Assembly (NCBI RefSeq): GCF_000002875.2
Contig: NC_009403.2
Span: 661,001 to 725,000 of the forward strand
Origin: Leishmania infantum JPCM5
Taxonomy: Eukaryota; Euglenozoa; Kinetoplastea; Trypanosomatida; Trypanosomatidae
DNA: 64,000 nucleotides
Direction: 5' to 3'
Position 1 is the first letter of the stretch. Each line of letters begins with the position of its first letter. Below the pieces are notes generated by a model. The model saw nothing but the letters and a program-made list of their open reading frames with translations. It was not told where the DNA came from and ran no database searches. The translations under genes and the position numbers were made by a program. Of this stretch, positions 32,501-44,100 are shown in pieces.

Positions 32501-32660
32501 GTGTGTGTTGTAAACGTGTGTGTGATGTATATATATGTGTGTGCTGTAAACGCGTGTGTGGTGTATATATATGTGTGTGTTGTAAACGTGTGTGTGGTGT
32601 ATATATATGTGTGTGTTGTAAACCGTGTGTATGATGTATATATATATGTGTGTGTTGTAA
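29572..32660. repeat. 36-bp TG/TA minisatellite, about 3.1 kb
   Basis: Roughly 86 copies of TGTGTGTTGTAAACGTGTGT + GTGATGTATATATATG, with single-base variants (GATG/GGTG, TTGT/CTGT) and small length variants (32, 34, 38 bp). The + strand has almost no C beyond the AACG element. Alternating purine/pyrimidine runs (TG)n and (TA)n recur in every unit. Because 36 is a multiple of three, both strands show long artefactual ORFs. The array ends at the junction with inverted fragment B at about 32660. Confidence 0.95.
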
Positions 32661-33925
32661 ACCGTGGACTAGCGGAACGGTCAATGTATCGACTGTCAAC
32701 GGCGGCACCGCCTCTGTGTGAGAAGACGCTGTAGAATGATCTGCACTTGTGGCCCCACGGCTATCCAGGTTTGCTGCTCGCTTGCTCGGCTTCATGCTGC
32801 TATAATCTGGGTTGTTCCGCTCATTCTTCGCGGACGGTGGTTCGTTGCGGCTGATTTCCCGGAGGAGTGGCGTGGTACTCGGCGAAGCCTGCCAGCAAGG
32901 AAAGGCGGGGCACGAAGAGCGAAGAGCACGCATGCCCAAAGAAAGAGAGAGATAGAGGAGGGCGCACGCGTGCAAAACGAGTCCTCCGGCCACGAAAAGG
33001 AGTGTATAGGCAAGAGGGCAGTGCGCCCTCACGAGCACCAGGAAAGCGTGCAGTGAGAACAAAGAGAGCCGCATCGCCATCCGCAAGGCGCGGCAGCCAA
33101 AACAAGACACGAGTCCCACAGCGCACAGCTCCACTCCGTCCTCCATCCTCCACAAAACACACACGAGGAGGAGGGAAACCACCGCACAGCTGGTAAGGAG
33201 CGGCATCTCAACGTCGGCGATGAGCCGGCCGTTTCTTACCTGCCGTCCTCGTCGTGTTCCGACGGGATGTCGGCGGAGGTGGGGAGGGGGCGAGAGCGTG
33301 GGCTTCGGCGACATGCGAAAGGGCGAGGAAGAGGGCAGACAAATAAGGCGCACGGAAAAGCGGCTCGAAAACAAAGAGAGGAAAGAGAAGACACAAAAAC
33401 GAGAGAAAAAAAAACACCGAAGGCACGCAGAGAAATATGACCAGAACGGCCCAGTGGACGTGTGCCGTCTTCTCCCACCCGTTTCTGCGGCGCCGCCTTT
33501 TCTTCTTTTGCGTTGTTGCCCTTCGCCTTCCCTGCCGCCTCCGTTTTCTTGTGCGTTTTCTTGTGTGTTTGTGCGTTTTCTTGTGCGTTTTCTTGTGCGT
33601 TTTCTTGTGTGTTTGTGCGTTTTCTTGTGTGTTTGTGCGTTTTCTTGTGTGTTTGTGCGTTTTCTTGTGTGTTTGTGCGTTTTCTTGTGCGTTTTCTTGT
33701 GCGTTTTCTTGTGCGTTTTCTTGTTTCTTTCCTTGTGCGAATACGGGGCTGCGGAGCCGCCTTTTCCTTGCTTCCCGTCTTCGCAGTTGTTGTCCGGAAC
33801 AGGAATCAAGGAAAAGCGGAGGGGGCGAGAACGTGGGCTTCGGCGACACGAGAAAGGGCGAGTAGAACAGCGCACACAGCCACAGAGGGCACAGAGAGGA
33901 ACCTCCGCAGACGCGATCAGACGTT
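32661..33925 (-). pseudogene. Inverted, truncated copy B of the repeat gene (leader and first coding residues)
   Basis: Reverse complement of the 23.0-24.13 kb region of copy A: leader, 12/20-bp repeats, acceptor region and the first 44 codons (MKPSKRAANL to TVPLVH; ATG complement at 32793-32795). It breaks exactly where the Ala/Pro repeats would begin and is joined to the 36-bp minisatellite, so the frame runs on into a meaningless Thr/His/Tyr-rich translation down to 31026. All 27-aa repeats are missing. Its other edge, CGTCTGATCGCG, is the same point at which the satellite unit ends in copies A and C, but here it meets the satellite in opposite orientation. It is a rearrangement product and is unlikely to make a functional protein. 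Confidence 0.85.
33545..33735 (-). repeat. 12-bp/20-bp leader repeat, copy B
   Basis: Expanded version of the AAGAAAACGCAC / AAACACAC leader tract, seen here as GTGCGTTTTCTT and GTGTGTTTGT on the + strand. It is about twice as long as in copy A. Confidence 0.88.
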
Positions 33926-36900
33926 TCAAACTATTTTTTTGAAAAACAAAGCGGGGGGGTTTGCACGCCTCCCCTTCGTTGCTGTCGTTACTGCCTCGGT
34001 TGGGTTGCAGACACTCACTTTCGTCGGTGGAATATTCTTTCCTTCGCCCTCGTCTTTTACATCTATTCCCATTCGTTCTCTCATCTCCCTATATATTTGT
34101 TTTTCCCACCCGCGGCTCTTCCTCTCCCTCACTCCCTCGGTGCGTGTGGTGGTGGTTGCGCCTCTCTTGTCGATTCCTGTAGTTGTCGCCTCGTTTCAAA
34201 TTGTTTTTTCGAAAGTCAAGCGTGTGTGTTTGCACGCCTTCCGTGGTTGCTGTCGTTACTGCGTCGGTTGGTTGCAGACACCTCTTTTCGTCGACTATAT
34301 CTTTCTTTCCTTCGCCCTCGTCTTTTACATCTACTCCCATTCGTTCTCTCATCTCCCTATATATTTGTTTTTCCCACCCGCGGCTCTTCCTCTCCCTCAC
34401 TCCCTCGGTGCGTGTGGTGGTGGTTCGCCTCTCTTGTCGATTCCTGTAGTTGTCGCCTCGTTTCAAATTGTTTTTTCGAAAGTCAAGCGTGTGTGTTTGC
34501 ACGCCTTCCGTGGTTGCTGTCGTTACTGCGTCGGTTGGTTGCAGACACCTCTTTTCGTCGACTATATCTTTCTTTCCTTCGCCCTCGTCTTTTACATCTA
34601 CTCCCATTCGTTCTCTCATCTCCCTATATATTTGTTTTTCCCACCCGCGGCTCTTCCTCTCCCTCACTCCCTCGGTGCGTGTGGTGGTGGTTCGCCTCTC
34701 TTGTCGATTCCTGTAGTTGTCGCCTCGTTTCAAATTGTTTTTTCGAAAATCAAGCGTGTGTGTTTGCACGCCTTCCGTGGTTGCTGTCGTTACTGCGTCG
34801 GTTGGTTGCAGACACCTCTTTTCGTCGACTATATCTTTCTTTCTTTCGCCCTCGTCTTTTACATCTACTCCCATTCGTTCTCTCATCTCCCTATATATTT
34901 GTTTTTCCCACCCGCGGCTCTTCCTCTCCCTCACTCCCTCGGTGCGTGTGGTGGTGGTTCGCCTCTCTTGTCGATTCCTGTAGTTGTCGCCTCGTTTCAA
35001 ATTGTTTTTTCGAAAGTCAAGCGTGTGTGTTTGCACGCCTTCCGTGGTTGCTGTCGTTACTGCGTCGGTTGGTTGCAGACACATCTTTTCGTCGACTATA
35101 TCTTTCTTTCTTTCGCCCTCGTCTTTTACATCTACTCCCATTCGTTCTCTCATCTCCCTATATATTTGTTTTTCCCACCCGCGGCTCTTCCTCTCCCTCA
35201 CTCCCTCGGTGCGTGTGGTGGTGGTTCGCCTCTCTTGTCGATTCCTGTAGTTGTCACCTCGTTTCAAATTGTTTTTTCGAAAATCAAGCGTGTGTGTTTG
35301 CACGCCTTCCGTGGTTGCTGTCGTTACTGCGTCGGTTGGTTGCAGACACCTCTTTTCGTCGACTATATCTTTCTTTCTTTCGCCCTCGTCTTTTACATCT
35401 ACTCCCATTCGTTCTCTCATCTCCCTATATATTTGTTTTTCCCACCCGCGGCTCTTCCTCTCCCTCACTCCCTCGGTGCGTGTGGTGGTGGTTCGCCTCT
35501 CTTGTCGATTCCTGTAGTTGTCACCTCGTTTCAAATTGTTTTTTCGAAAATCAAGCGTGTGTGTTTGCACGCCTTCCGTGGTTGCTGTCGTTACTGCGTC
35601 GGTTGGTTGCAGACACCTCTTTTCGTCGACTATATCTTTCTTTCTTTCGCCCTCGTCTTTTACATCTACTCCCATTCGTTCTCTCATCTCCCTATATATT
35701 TGTTTTTCCCACCCGCGGCTCTTCCTCTCCCTCACTCCCTCGGTGCGTGTGGTGGTGGTTCGCCTCTCTTGTCGATTCCTGTAGTTGTCGCCTCGTTTCA
35801 AATTGTTTTTTCGAAAATCAAGCGTGTGTGTTTGCACGCCTTCCGTGGTTGCTGTCGTTACTGCGTCGGTTGGTTGCAGACACCTCTTTTCGTCGACTAT
35901 ATCTTTCTTTCTTTCGCCCTCGTCTTTTACATCTACTCCCATTCGTTCTCTCATCTCCCTATATATTTGTTTTTCCCACCCGCGGCTCTTCCTCTACCTC
36001 ACTCCCTCGGTGCGTGTGGTGGTGGTTGCGCCTCTCTTGTCGATTCCTGTAGTTGTCACCTCGTTTCAAATTGTTTTTTCGAAAATCAAGCGTGTGTGTT
36101 TGCACGCCTTCCGTGGTTGCTGTCGTTACTGCGTCGGTTGGTTGCAGACACATCTTTTCGTCGACTATATCTTTCTTTCCTTCGCCCTCGTCTTTTACAT
36201 CTACTCCCATTCGTTCTCTCATCTCCCTATATATTTGTTTTTCCCACCCGCGGCTCTTCCTCTACCTCACTCCCTCGGTGCGTGTGGTGGTGGTTCGCCT
36301 CTCTTGTCGATTCCTGTAGTTGTCGCCTCGTTTCAAATTGTTTTTTCGAAAATCAAGCGTGTGTGTTTGCACGCCTTCCGTGGTTGCTGTCGTTACTGCG
36401 TCGGTTGGTTGCAGACACCTCTTTTCGTCGGTGAAAATTTCACTTCATTGATCTATGGTTGTCATAAAAACAACGTCATGGTGCATTATGCATTTACATT
36501 TGCGTCTATACCAAACTCGCCTCTTATTATGCATCACTCCCTCTGTGAGTGTGGGGGTGGTTAGCCTGTCTTGTCGATTCCTGTAGTGTCGCCTCGTTTC
36601 AAATTGTTTTTTCGAAAATCAAGCGTGTGTGTTTGCACGCCTTCCGTGGTTGCTGTCGTTACTGCGTCGGTTGGTTGCAGACACCTCTTTTCGTCGACTA
36701 TATCTTTCTTTCTTTCGCCCTCGTCTTTTACATCTACTCCCATTCGTTCTCTCATCTCCCTATATATTTGTTTTTCCCACCCGCGGCTCTTCCTCTACCT
36801 CACTCCCTCGGTGCGTGTGGTGGTGGTTGCGCCTCTCTTGTCGATTCCTGTAGTTGTCACCTCGTTTCAAATTGTTTTTTCGAAAATCAAGCGTGTGTGT

Positions 36901-39443
36901 TTGCACGCCTTCCGTGGTTGCTGTCGTTACTGCGTCGGTTGGTTGCAGACACATCTTTTCGTCGACTATATCTTTCTTTCCTTCGCCCTCGTCTTTTACA
37001 TCTACTCCCATTCGTTCTCTCATCTCCCTATATATTTGTTTTTCCCACCCGCGGCTCTTCCTCTACCTCACTCCCTCGGTGCGTGTGGTGGTGGTTCGCC
37101 TCTCTTGTCGATTCCTGTAGTTGTCGCCTCGTTTCAAATTGTTTTTTCGAAAATCAAGCGTGTGTGTTTGCACGCCTTCCGTGGTTGCTGTCGTTACTGC
37201 GTCGGTTGGTTGCAGACACCTCTTTTCGTCGACTATATCTTTCTTTCGCCCTCGTCTTTTACATCTACTCCCATTCGTTCTCTCATCTCCCTATATATTT
37301 GTTTTTCCCACCCGCGGCTCTTCCTCTACCTCACTCCCTCGGTGCGTGTGGTGGTGGTTCGCCTCTCTTGTCGATTCCTGTAGTTGTCGCCTCGTTTCAA
37401 ATTGTTTTTTCGAAAATCAAGCGTGTGTGTTTGCACGCCTTCCGTGGTTGCTGTCGTTACTGCGTCGGCTGGTTGCAGACACCTCTTTTCGTCGACTATA
37501 TCTTTCTTTCGCCCTCGTCTTTTACATCTACTCCCATTCGTTCTCTCATCTCCCTATATATTTGTTTTTCCCACCCGCGGCTCTTCCTCTACCTCACTCC
37601 CTCGGTGCGTGTGGTGGTGGTTCGCCTCTCTTGTCGATTCCTGTAGTTGTCGCCTCGTTTCAAATTGTTTTTTCGAAAATCAAGCGTGTGTGTTTGCACG
37701 CCTTCCGTGGTTGCTGTCGTTACTGCGTCGGCTGGTTGCAGACACCTCTTTCCGTCGACTATATCTTTCTTTCTTTCGCCCTCGTCTTTTACATCTACTC
37801 CCATTCGTTCTCTCATCTCCCTATATATTTGTTTTTCCCACCCGCGGCTCTTCCTCTCCCTCACTCCCTCGGTGCGTGTGGTGGTGGTTCGCCTCTCTTG
37901 TCGATTCCTGTAGTTGTCGCCTCGTTTCAAATTGTTTTTTCGAAAATCAAGCGTGTGTGTTTGCACGCCTTCCGTGGTTGCTGTCGTTACTGCGTCGGTT
38001 GGTTGCAGACACCTCTTTTCGTCGACTATATCTTTCTTTCTTTCGCCCTCGTCTTTTACATCTACTCCCATTCGTTCTCTCATCTCCCCAAATATTTGTT
38101 TTCCCACCCGCGGGTCTTCCTCTACCTCACTCCCTCAGTGGGTGTGGGGGGGGGTGCGCCTCTCTTGTCGATTCCCGTAGTTGTCGCCTCGTTTCAAAAT
38201 GTTTTTTTCGAAAGTCAAGCGTGTGTGTTTGCACGCCTTCCGTGGTTGCTGTCGTTACTGCGTCGGTTGGTTGCAGACACCTCTTTTCGTCGACTATATC
38301 TTTCTTTCGCCCTCGTCTTTTGCATCTACTCCCATTCGTTCTCTCATCTCCCTATATATTTGTTTTTCCCACCCGCGGCTCTTCCTCTCCCTCACTCCCT
38401 CGGTGCGTGTGGTGGTGGTTCGCCTCTCTTGTCGATTCCTGTAGTTGTCGCCTCGTTTCAAATTGTTTTTTCGAAAATCAAGCGTGTGTGTTTGCACGCC
38501 TTCCGTGGTTGCTGTCGTTACTGCGTTGGTTGGTTGCAGACACCTCTTTTCGTCGACTATATCTTTCTTTCCTTCGCCCTCGTCTTTTACATCTACTCCC
38601 ATTCGTTCTCTCATCTCCCTATATATTTGTTTTTCCCACCCGCGGCTCTTCCTCTACCTCACTCCCTCGGTGCGTGTGGTGGTGGTTCGCCTCTCTTGTC
38701 GATTCCTGTAGTTGTCGCCTCGTTTCAAATTGTTTTTTCCAAAAATCAACCGGGGGGGTTTGCACCCCTTCCGGGGTTGCTGTCTTAACTTCATCGGTTG
38801 GTTCCAAACCCTTCTTTTCGTTAACTAAATTTTCCTTTCCTCCCCCCTCGTCTTTTACTTCAACTCCCATCCGTCCTCTCATCTCCCAAAAAATTTGTTT
38901 TTCCAACCGGGGGTTTTTCTTTTCCTTCATTCCTTCGGGGGGTGGGGGGGGGGTTCGCCTCTCTTGTCGATTCCTGTAGTTGTCGCCTCGTTTCAAATTG
39001 TTTTTTCGAAAATCAAGCGTGTGTGTTTGCACGCCTTCCGTGGTTGCTGTCGTTACTGCGTCGGTTGGTTGCAGACACCTCTTTTCGTCGACTATATCTT
39101 TCTTTCTTTCGCCCTCGTCTTTTACATCTATTCCCATTCGTTCTCTCATCTCCCTATATATTTGTTTTTCCCACCCGCGGCTCTTCCTCTCCCTCACTCC
39201 CTCGGTGCGTGTGGTGGTGGTTCGCCTCTCTTGTCGATTCCTGTAGTTGTCGCCTCGTTTCAAATTGTTTTTTCGAAAATCAAGCGTGTGTGTTTGCACG
39301 CCTTCCGTGGTTGCTGTCGTTACTGCGTCGGTTGGTTGCAGACACCTCTTTTCGTCGACTATATCTTTCTTTCTTTCGCCCTCGTCTTTTACATCTACTC
39401 CCATTCGTTCTCTCATCTCCCTATATATTGTTTTTCCCACCCG
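33926..39443 (+). repeat. 267-bp satellite, array I (about 20 units)
   Basis: Tandem 267-bp units (some 263 bp, lacking one TTTC). Landmarks are GATTCCTGTAGTTGTCGCC, TTTCAAATTGTTTTTTCG, TTTGCACGCCTTCCGTGG, GGTTGGTTGCAGACACC, TCGTCGACTATATCTTTC and CTATATATTTGTTTTTCCC. The + strand is pyrimidine-rich. Unit-to-unit identity is very high except for a degenerate first unit, one unit with a replaced middle (36431-36545) and one highly degenerate unit (about 38740-38950). The 267-bp period keeps several frames open, so long ORFs here are not genes. Confidence 0.95.
36431..36545. other. Unrelated AT-rich segment replacing the middle of one satellite unit
   Basis: Between CTTTTCGTCG and CACTCCCTC the normal segment of about 115 bp is replaced by a similar length of AT-rich sequence (GTGAAAATTTCACTTC, ATGGTTGTCATAAAAACAAC, TTATGCATCACTCC). 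It matches nothing else in the window. Confidence 0.8.
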
Positions 39444-39600
39444 CCTTCAAGGATAGCGCCGCGGACAGTGCCGTCGCGGCGGAACCGCAGCTATACAATC
39501 GGCTGGATGCCGCCGCCCACGACGACGACGCTGTGAAGGCCAAGAGCGACGTAGCCGACGACTCCCCCCCCCACATACACTTCTTACAACTTGCGATGTG
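39444..39600 (+). pseudogene. Orphan coding-like fragment (C-terminal end of an unrecognised gene)
   Basis: Directly after a broken satellite unit, about 50 codons with strongly GC-ending codons read FKDSAADSAVAAEPQ, LYNRLDAAAHDDDAVKAKSD, VADDSPPHIHFLQLAM and a stop. The first 40 look like real Leishmania coding sequence and the end less so. There is no start codon: the upstream part of the frame is satellite. Probably the 3' scrap of a gene caught at a rearrangement breakpoint; its parent is not recognised. Confidence 0.4.
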
Positions 39601-39769
39601 AACCCATGACACTCAACTCGATGGACCCCAGCCCCAGTGTAACTGAGAACGAAGAGAAATTCTGTTCCAGAGATGCACATGGGCCGTCAAGAACCGCTAC
39701 CGACGGCCTTAGTGCCGTGTTGCACATGCGGGCGTCGCAGCCTTGCACCTGCCCCTTGTTCGGCTTGAC

Positions 39770-40604
39770 CGTCCGCACCCGCACCCGCACACTGCCCGAG
39801 CCCGCAGCCGCAGACCGCCCGCACCCGCACCCGCACACTGCCCGAGCCCGCACCCGCAGACCGCCCGCTCCCGCACCCGCACCCGCACCCGCACCCGCAC
39901 CCGAACACTGCCCGAGCCCGCACCCGCACACTGCCCGAGCCCGCACCCGCAGACCGTCCGCACCCGCACCCGCACACTGCCCGAGCCCGCACCCGCACAC
40001 TGCCCGAGCCCGCACCCGCAGACCGCCCGCACCCGCACCCGCACACTGCCAGAGCCCGCACCCGCAGACCGTCCGCACCCGCACCCGCAGACCGCCCGCT
40101 CCCGCACCCGCACACTGCCCGAGCCCGCACCCGCAGACCGTCCGCACCCGCAGACCGTCCGCACCCGCAGACCGTCCGCACCCGCAGACCGCCCGCACCC
40201 GCACCCGCACACTGCTCGAGCCCGCACCCGCAGACCGTCCGCACCCGCACCAGCACACTGCCCGAGCCCGCACCCGCAGACCGTCCGCACCCGCACCCGC
40301 AGACCGCCCGCACCCGCACCCGCACACTGCCCGAGCCCGCACCCGCAGACCGTCCGCACCCGCACCCGCAGACCGCCCGCACCCGCACCCGCACACTGCC
40401 TGCTCCCGCACCCGCAGACCGCCCGCACCCGCACCCGCACACTGCCCGAGCCCGCACCCGCAGACCGTCCGCACCCGCAGACCGTCCGCACCCGCACCCG
40501 CAGACCGCCCGCACCCGCACCCGCACACTGCCCGCTCCCGCACCCGCAGACCGTCCGCACCCGCAGACCGTCCGCACCCGCACCAGCACACTGACCGAGC
40601 CCGT
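39770..40604. repeat. C-rich hexamer-based minisatellite, array 2
   Basis: About 835 bp of the same CCCGCA-type minisatellite as 21.1-22.2 kb, in the same orientation, with a different order and number of CACTGCC and GACCG blocks. Its right edge is followed by the same sequence as array 1; its left flank is different, so the duplication breakpoint lies inside or at the edge of the array. Confidence 0.93.
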
Positions 40605-41167
40605 ATCCTCGCACTTCCTGTCAAACTCGTGTGCGCCGATAATTCGCTCATCGCTGTGCACCACCCCTCGGCGCCTGTTTGTGTGTCCGTTTCGTAGGTT
40701 GGTTTCGCTCTCTTATAGATCAGAATATCTCCATACAAGCCGTCAGAACAACGAAGCCGCCCCCCATCACTGCCTCCCTCTACGTACACCGTTGTTGCCT
40801 TTTTTTCGTGGCTGCAGAGTAACCTGTGCATCTGCGCAGACATACTCGCCCACCGCACACAGACATCGACAGACACACGAACCGAAAGAAACGCACGTGC
40901 CGAGAAGAGCAGACAGGCGCACGTGCCTTCTGTGAGAATCTCCCACTGCTCATCTTCGGTTCCCCTCTCTTTTCCCCTGCATCGTTCTCTCCACGGGTGT
41001 ACATCTGCGCGATCTCGTCGTTCCTCGAGTCGTAGTGAAGTCTCGTCTCGCCTTCGTCTTGCTCCGCATATCGTCGCCTTCCTCCTTTGGCGTTATTACT
41101 GTCCCGCTCGTCAAATAAGCTCGACATCTGTCCTCCGTGATTGTGCGAGTGCCTTTCTCTGTCTTCA
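40605..41167. repeat. Duplicated 0.56 kb spacer, copy 2
   Basis: Nearly identical to 22171-22732 (offset 18,434 bp). It connects the C-rich minisatellite to the first satellite unit of array II, just as copy 1 connects it to the single unit before gene copy A. Confidence 0.85.
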
Positions 41168-44100
41168 CTTCCTCGGTGCGTCTGGTGGTGGTTGCGCCTC
41201 TTTTTGAGATTCCTGTAGTTGTCACCTCGTTTCAAATTGTTTTCATCTTTTGCAGGTATAGATCCTTGTGTGTTTGCACGCCTTCCGTGGTCGCTGTCTT
41301 TACTGCGTCGGTTGGTTGCAGACACCTCTTTTCGTCGACTATATATTTCTTTCGCCCTCGTCTTTTACATCTATTCCCATTCGTTCTCTCATCTCCCTAT
41401 ATATTTGTTTTTCCCACCCGCGGCTCTTCCTCTACCTCACTCCCTCGGTGCGTGTGGTGGTGGTTCGCCTCTCTTGTCGATTCCTGTAGTTGTCACCTCG
41501 TTTCAAATTGTTTTCATCTTTTGCAGGTATAGATCCTTGTGTGTTTGCACGCCTTCCGTGGTTGCTGTCGTTACTGCGTCGGTTGGTTGCAGACACCTCT
41601 TTTCGTCGACTATATCTTTCTTTCCTTCGCCCTCGTCTTTTACATCTACTCCCATCCGTTCTCTCATCTCCCTATATATTTGTTTTTCCCACCCGCGGCT
41701 CTTCCTCTCCCTCACTCCCTCGGTGCGTGTGGTGGTGGTTCGCCTCTCTTGTCGATTCCTGTAGTTGTCGCCTCGTTTCAAATTGTTTTTTCGAAAATCA
41801 AGCGTGTGTGTTTGCACGCCTTCCGTGGTTGCTGTCGTTACTGCGTCGGTTGGTTGCAGACACCTCTTTTCGTCGACTATATCTTTCTTTCCTTCGCCCT
41901 CGTCTTTTACATCTACTCCCATTCGTTCTCTCATCTCCCTATATATTTGTTTTCCCACCCGCGGCTCTTCCTCTCTCTCACTCCCTCAGTGCGTGTGGTG
42001 GTGGTTCGCCTCTCTTGTCGATTCCTGTAGTTGTCGCCTCGTTTCAAATTGTTTTTTCGAAAGTCAAGCGTGTGTGTTTGCACGCCTTCCGTGGTTGCTG
42101 TCGTTACTGCGTCGGTTGGTTGCAGACACCTCTTTTCGTCGACTATATCTTTCTTTCTTTCGCCCTCGTCTTTTACATCTACTCCCATTCGTTCTCTCAT
42201 CTCCCTATATATTTGTTTTTCCCACCCGCGGCTCTTCCTCTCCCTCACTCCCTCGGTGCGTGTGGTGGTGGTTCGCCTCTCTTGTCGATTCCTGTAGTTG
42301 TCACCTCGTTTCAAATTGTTTTTTCGAAAATCAAGCGTGTGTGTTTGCACGCCTTCCGTGGTTGCTGTCGTTACTGCGTCGGTTGGTTGCAGACACCTCT
42401 TTTCGTCGACTATATCTTTCTTTCGCCCTCGTCTTTTACATCTACTCCCATTCGTTCTCTCATCTCCCTATATATTTGTTTTTCCCACCCGCGGCTCTTC
42501 CTCTCCCTCACTCCCTCGGTGCGTGTGGTGGTGGTTCGCCTCTCTTGTCGATTCCTGTAGTTGTCACCTCGTTTCAAATTGTTTTCATCTTTTGCAGGTA
42601 TAGATCCTTGTGTGTTTGCACGCCTTCCGTGGTTGCTGTCGTTACTGCGTCGGTTGGTTGCAGACACCTCTTTTCGTCGACTATATCTTTCTTTCCTTCG
42701 CCCTCGTCTTTTACATCTACTCCCATCCGTTCTCTCATCTCCCTATATATTTGTTTTTCCCACCCGCGGCTCTTCCTCTCCCTCACTCCCTCGGTGCGTG
42801 TGGTGGTGGTTCGCCTCTCTTGTCGATTCCTGTAGTTGTCGCCTCGTTTCAAATTGTTTTTTCGAAAATCAAGCGTGTGTGTTTGCACGCCTTCCGTGGT
42901 TGCTGTCGTTACTGCGTCGGTTGGTTGCAGACACCTCTTTTCGTCGACTATATCTTTCTTTCCTTCGCCCTCGTCTTTTACATCTACTCCCATTCGTTCT
43001 CTCATCTCCCTATATATTTGTTTTCCCACCCGCGGCTCTTCCTCTCTCTCACTCCCTCAGTGCGTGTGGTGGTGGTTCGCCTCTCTTGTCGATTCCTGTA
43101 GTTGTCGCCTCGTTTCAAATTGTTTTTTCGAAAGTCAAGCGTGTGTGTTTGCACGCCTTCCGTGGTTGCTGTCGTTACTGCGTCGGTTGGTTGCAGACAC
43201 CTCTTTTCGTCGACTATATCTTTCTTTCGCCCTCGTCTTTTACATCTACTCCCATTCGTTCTCTCATCTCCCTATATATTTGTTTTCCCACCCGCGGCTC
43301 TTCCTCTACCTCACTCCCTCAGTGCGTGTGGTGGTGGTTGCGCCTCTCTTGTCGATTCCTGTAGTTGTCGCCTCGTTTCAAATTGTTTTTTCGAAAGTCA
43401 AGCGTGTGTGTTTGCACGCCTTCCGTGGTTGCTGTCGTTACTGCGTCGGTTGGTTGCAGACACCTCTTTTCGTCGACTATATCTTTCTTTCTTTCGCCCT
43501 CGTCTTTTACATCTACTCCCATTCGTTCTCTCATCTCCCTATATATTTGTTTTTCCCACCCGCGGCTCTTCCTCTCCCTCACTCCCTCGGTGCGTGTGGT
43601 GGTGGTTCGCCTCTCTTGTCGATTCCTGTAGTTGTCACCTCGTTTCAAATTGTTTTTTCGAAAATCAAGCGTGTGTGTTTGCACGCCTTCCGTGGTTGCT
43701 GTCGTTACTGCGTCGGTTGGTTGCAGACACCTCTTTTCGTCGACTATATCTTTCTTTCTTTCGCCCTCGTCTTTTACATCTACTCCCATTCGTTCTCTCA
43801 TCTCCCTATATATTTGTTTTTCCCACCCGCGGCTCTTCCTCTCCCTCACTCCCTCGGTGCGTGTGGTGGTGGTTCGCCTCTCTTGTCGATTCCTGTAGTT
43901 GTCACCTCGTTTCAAATTGTTTTCATCTTTTGCAGGTATAGATCCTTGTGTGTTTGCACGCCTTCCGTGGTTGCTGTCGTTACTGCGTCGGTTGGTTGCA
44001 GACACCTCTTTTCGTCGACTATATCTTTCTTTCCTTCGCCCTCGTCTTTTACATCTACTCCCATTCGTTCTCTCATCTCCCTATATATTTGTTTTCCCAC

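Noticed and set aside
29572..32734. Cys/Val/Tyr-rich ORFs in the 36-bp array
   Set aside because: The period is a multiple of three with few stops; overlapping frames on both strands are open.
34089..35954. Minus-strand 621-aa charged ORF in array I (and shorter ones in arrays II and III)
   Set aside because: It looks more protein-like, but it is the complement of the same pyrimidine-rich unit, is broken at different units and lacks high third-position GC.
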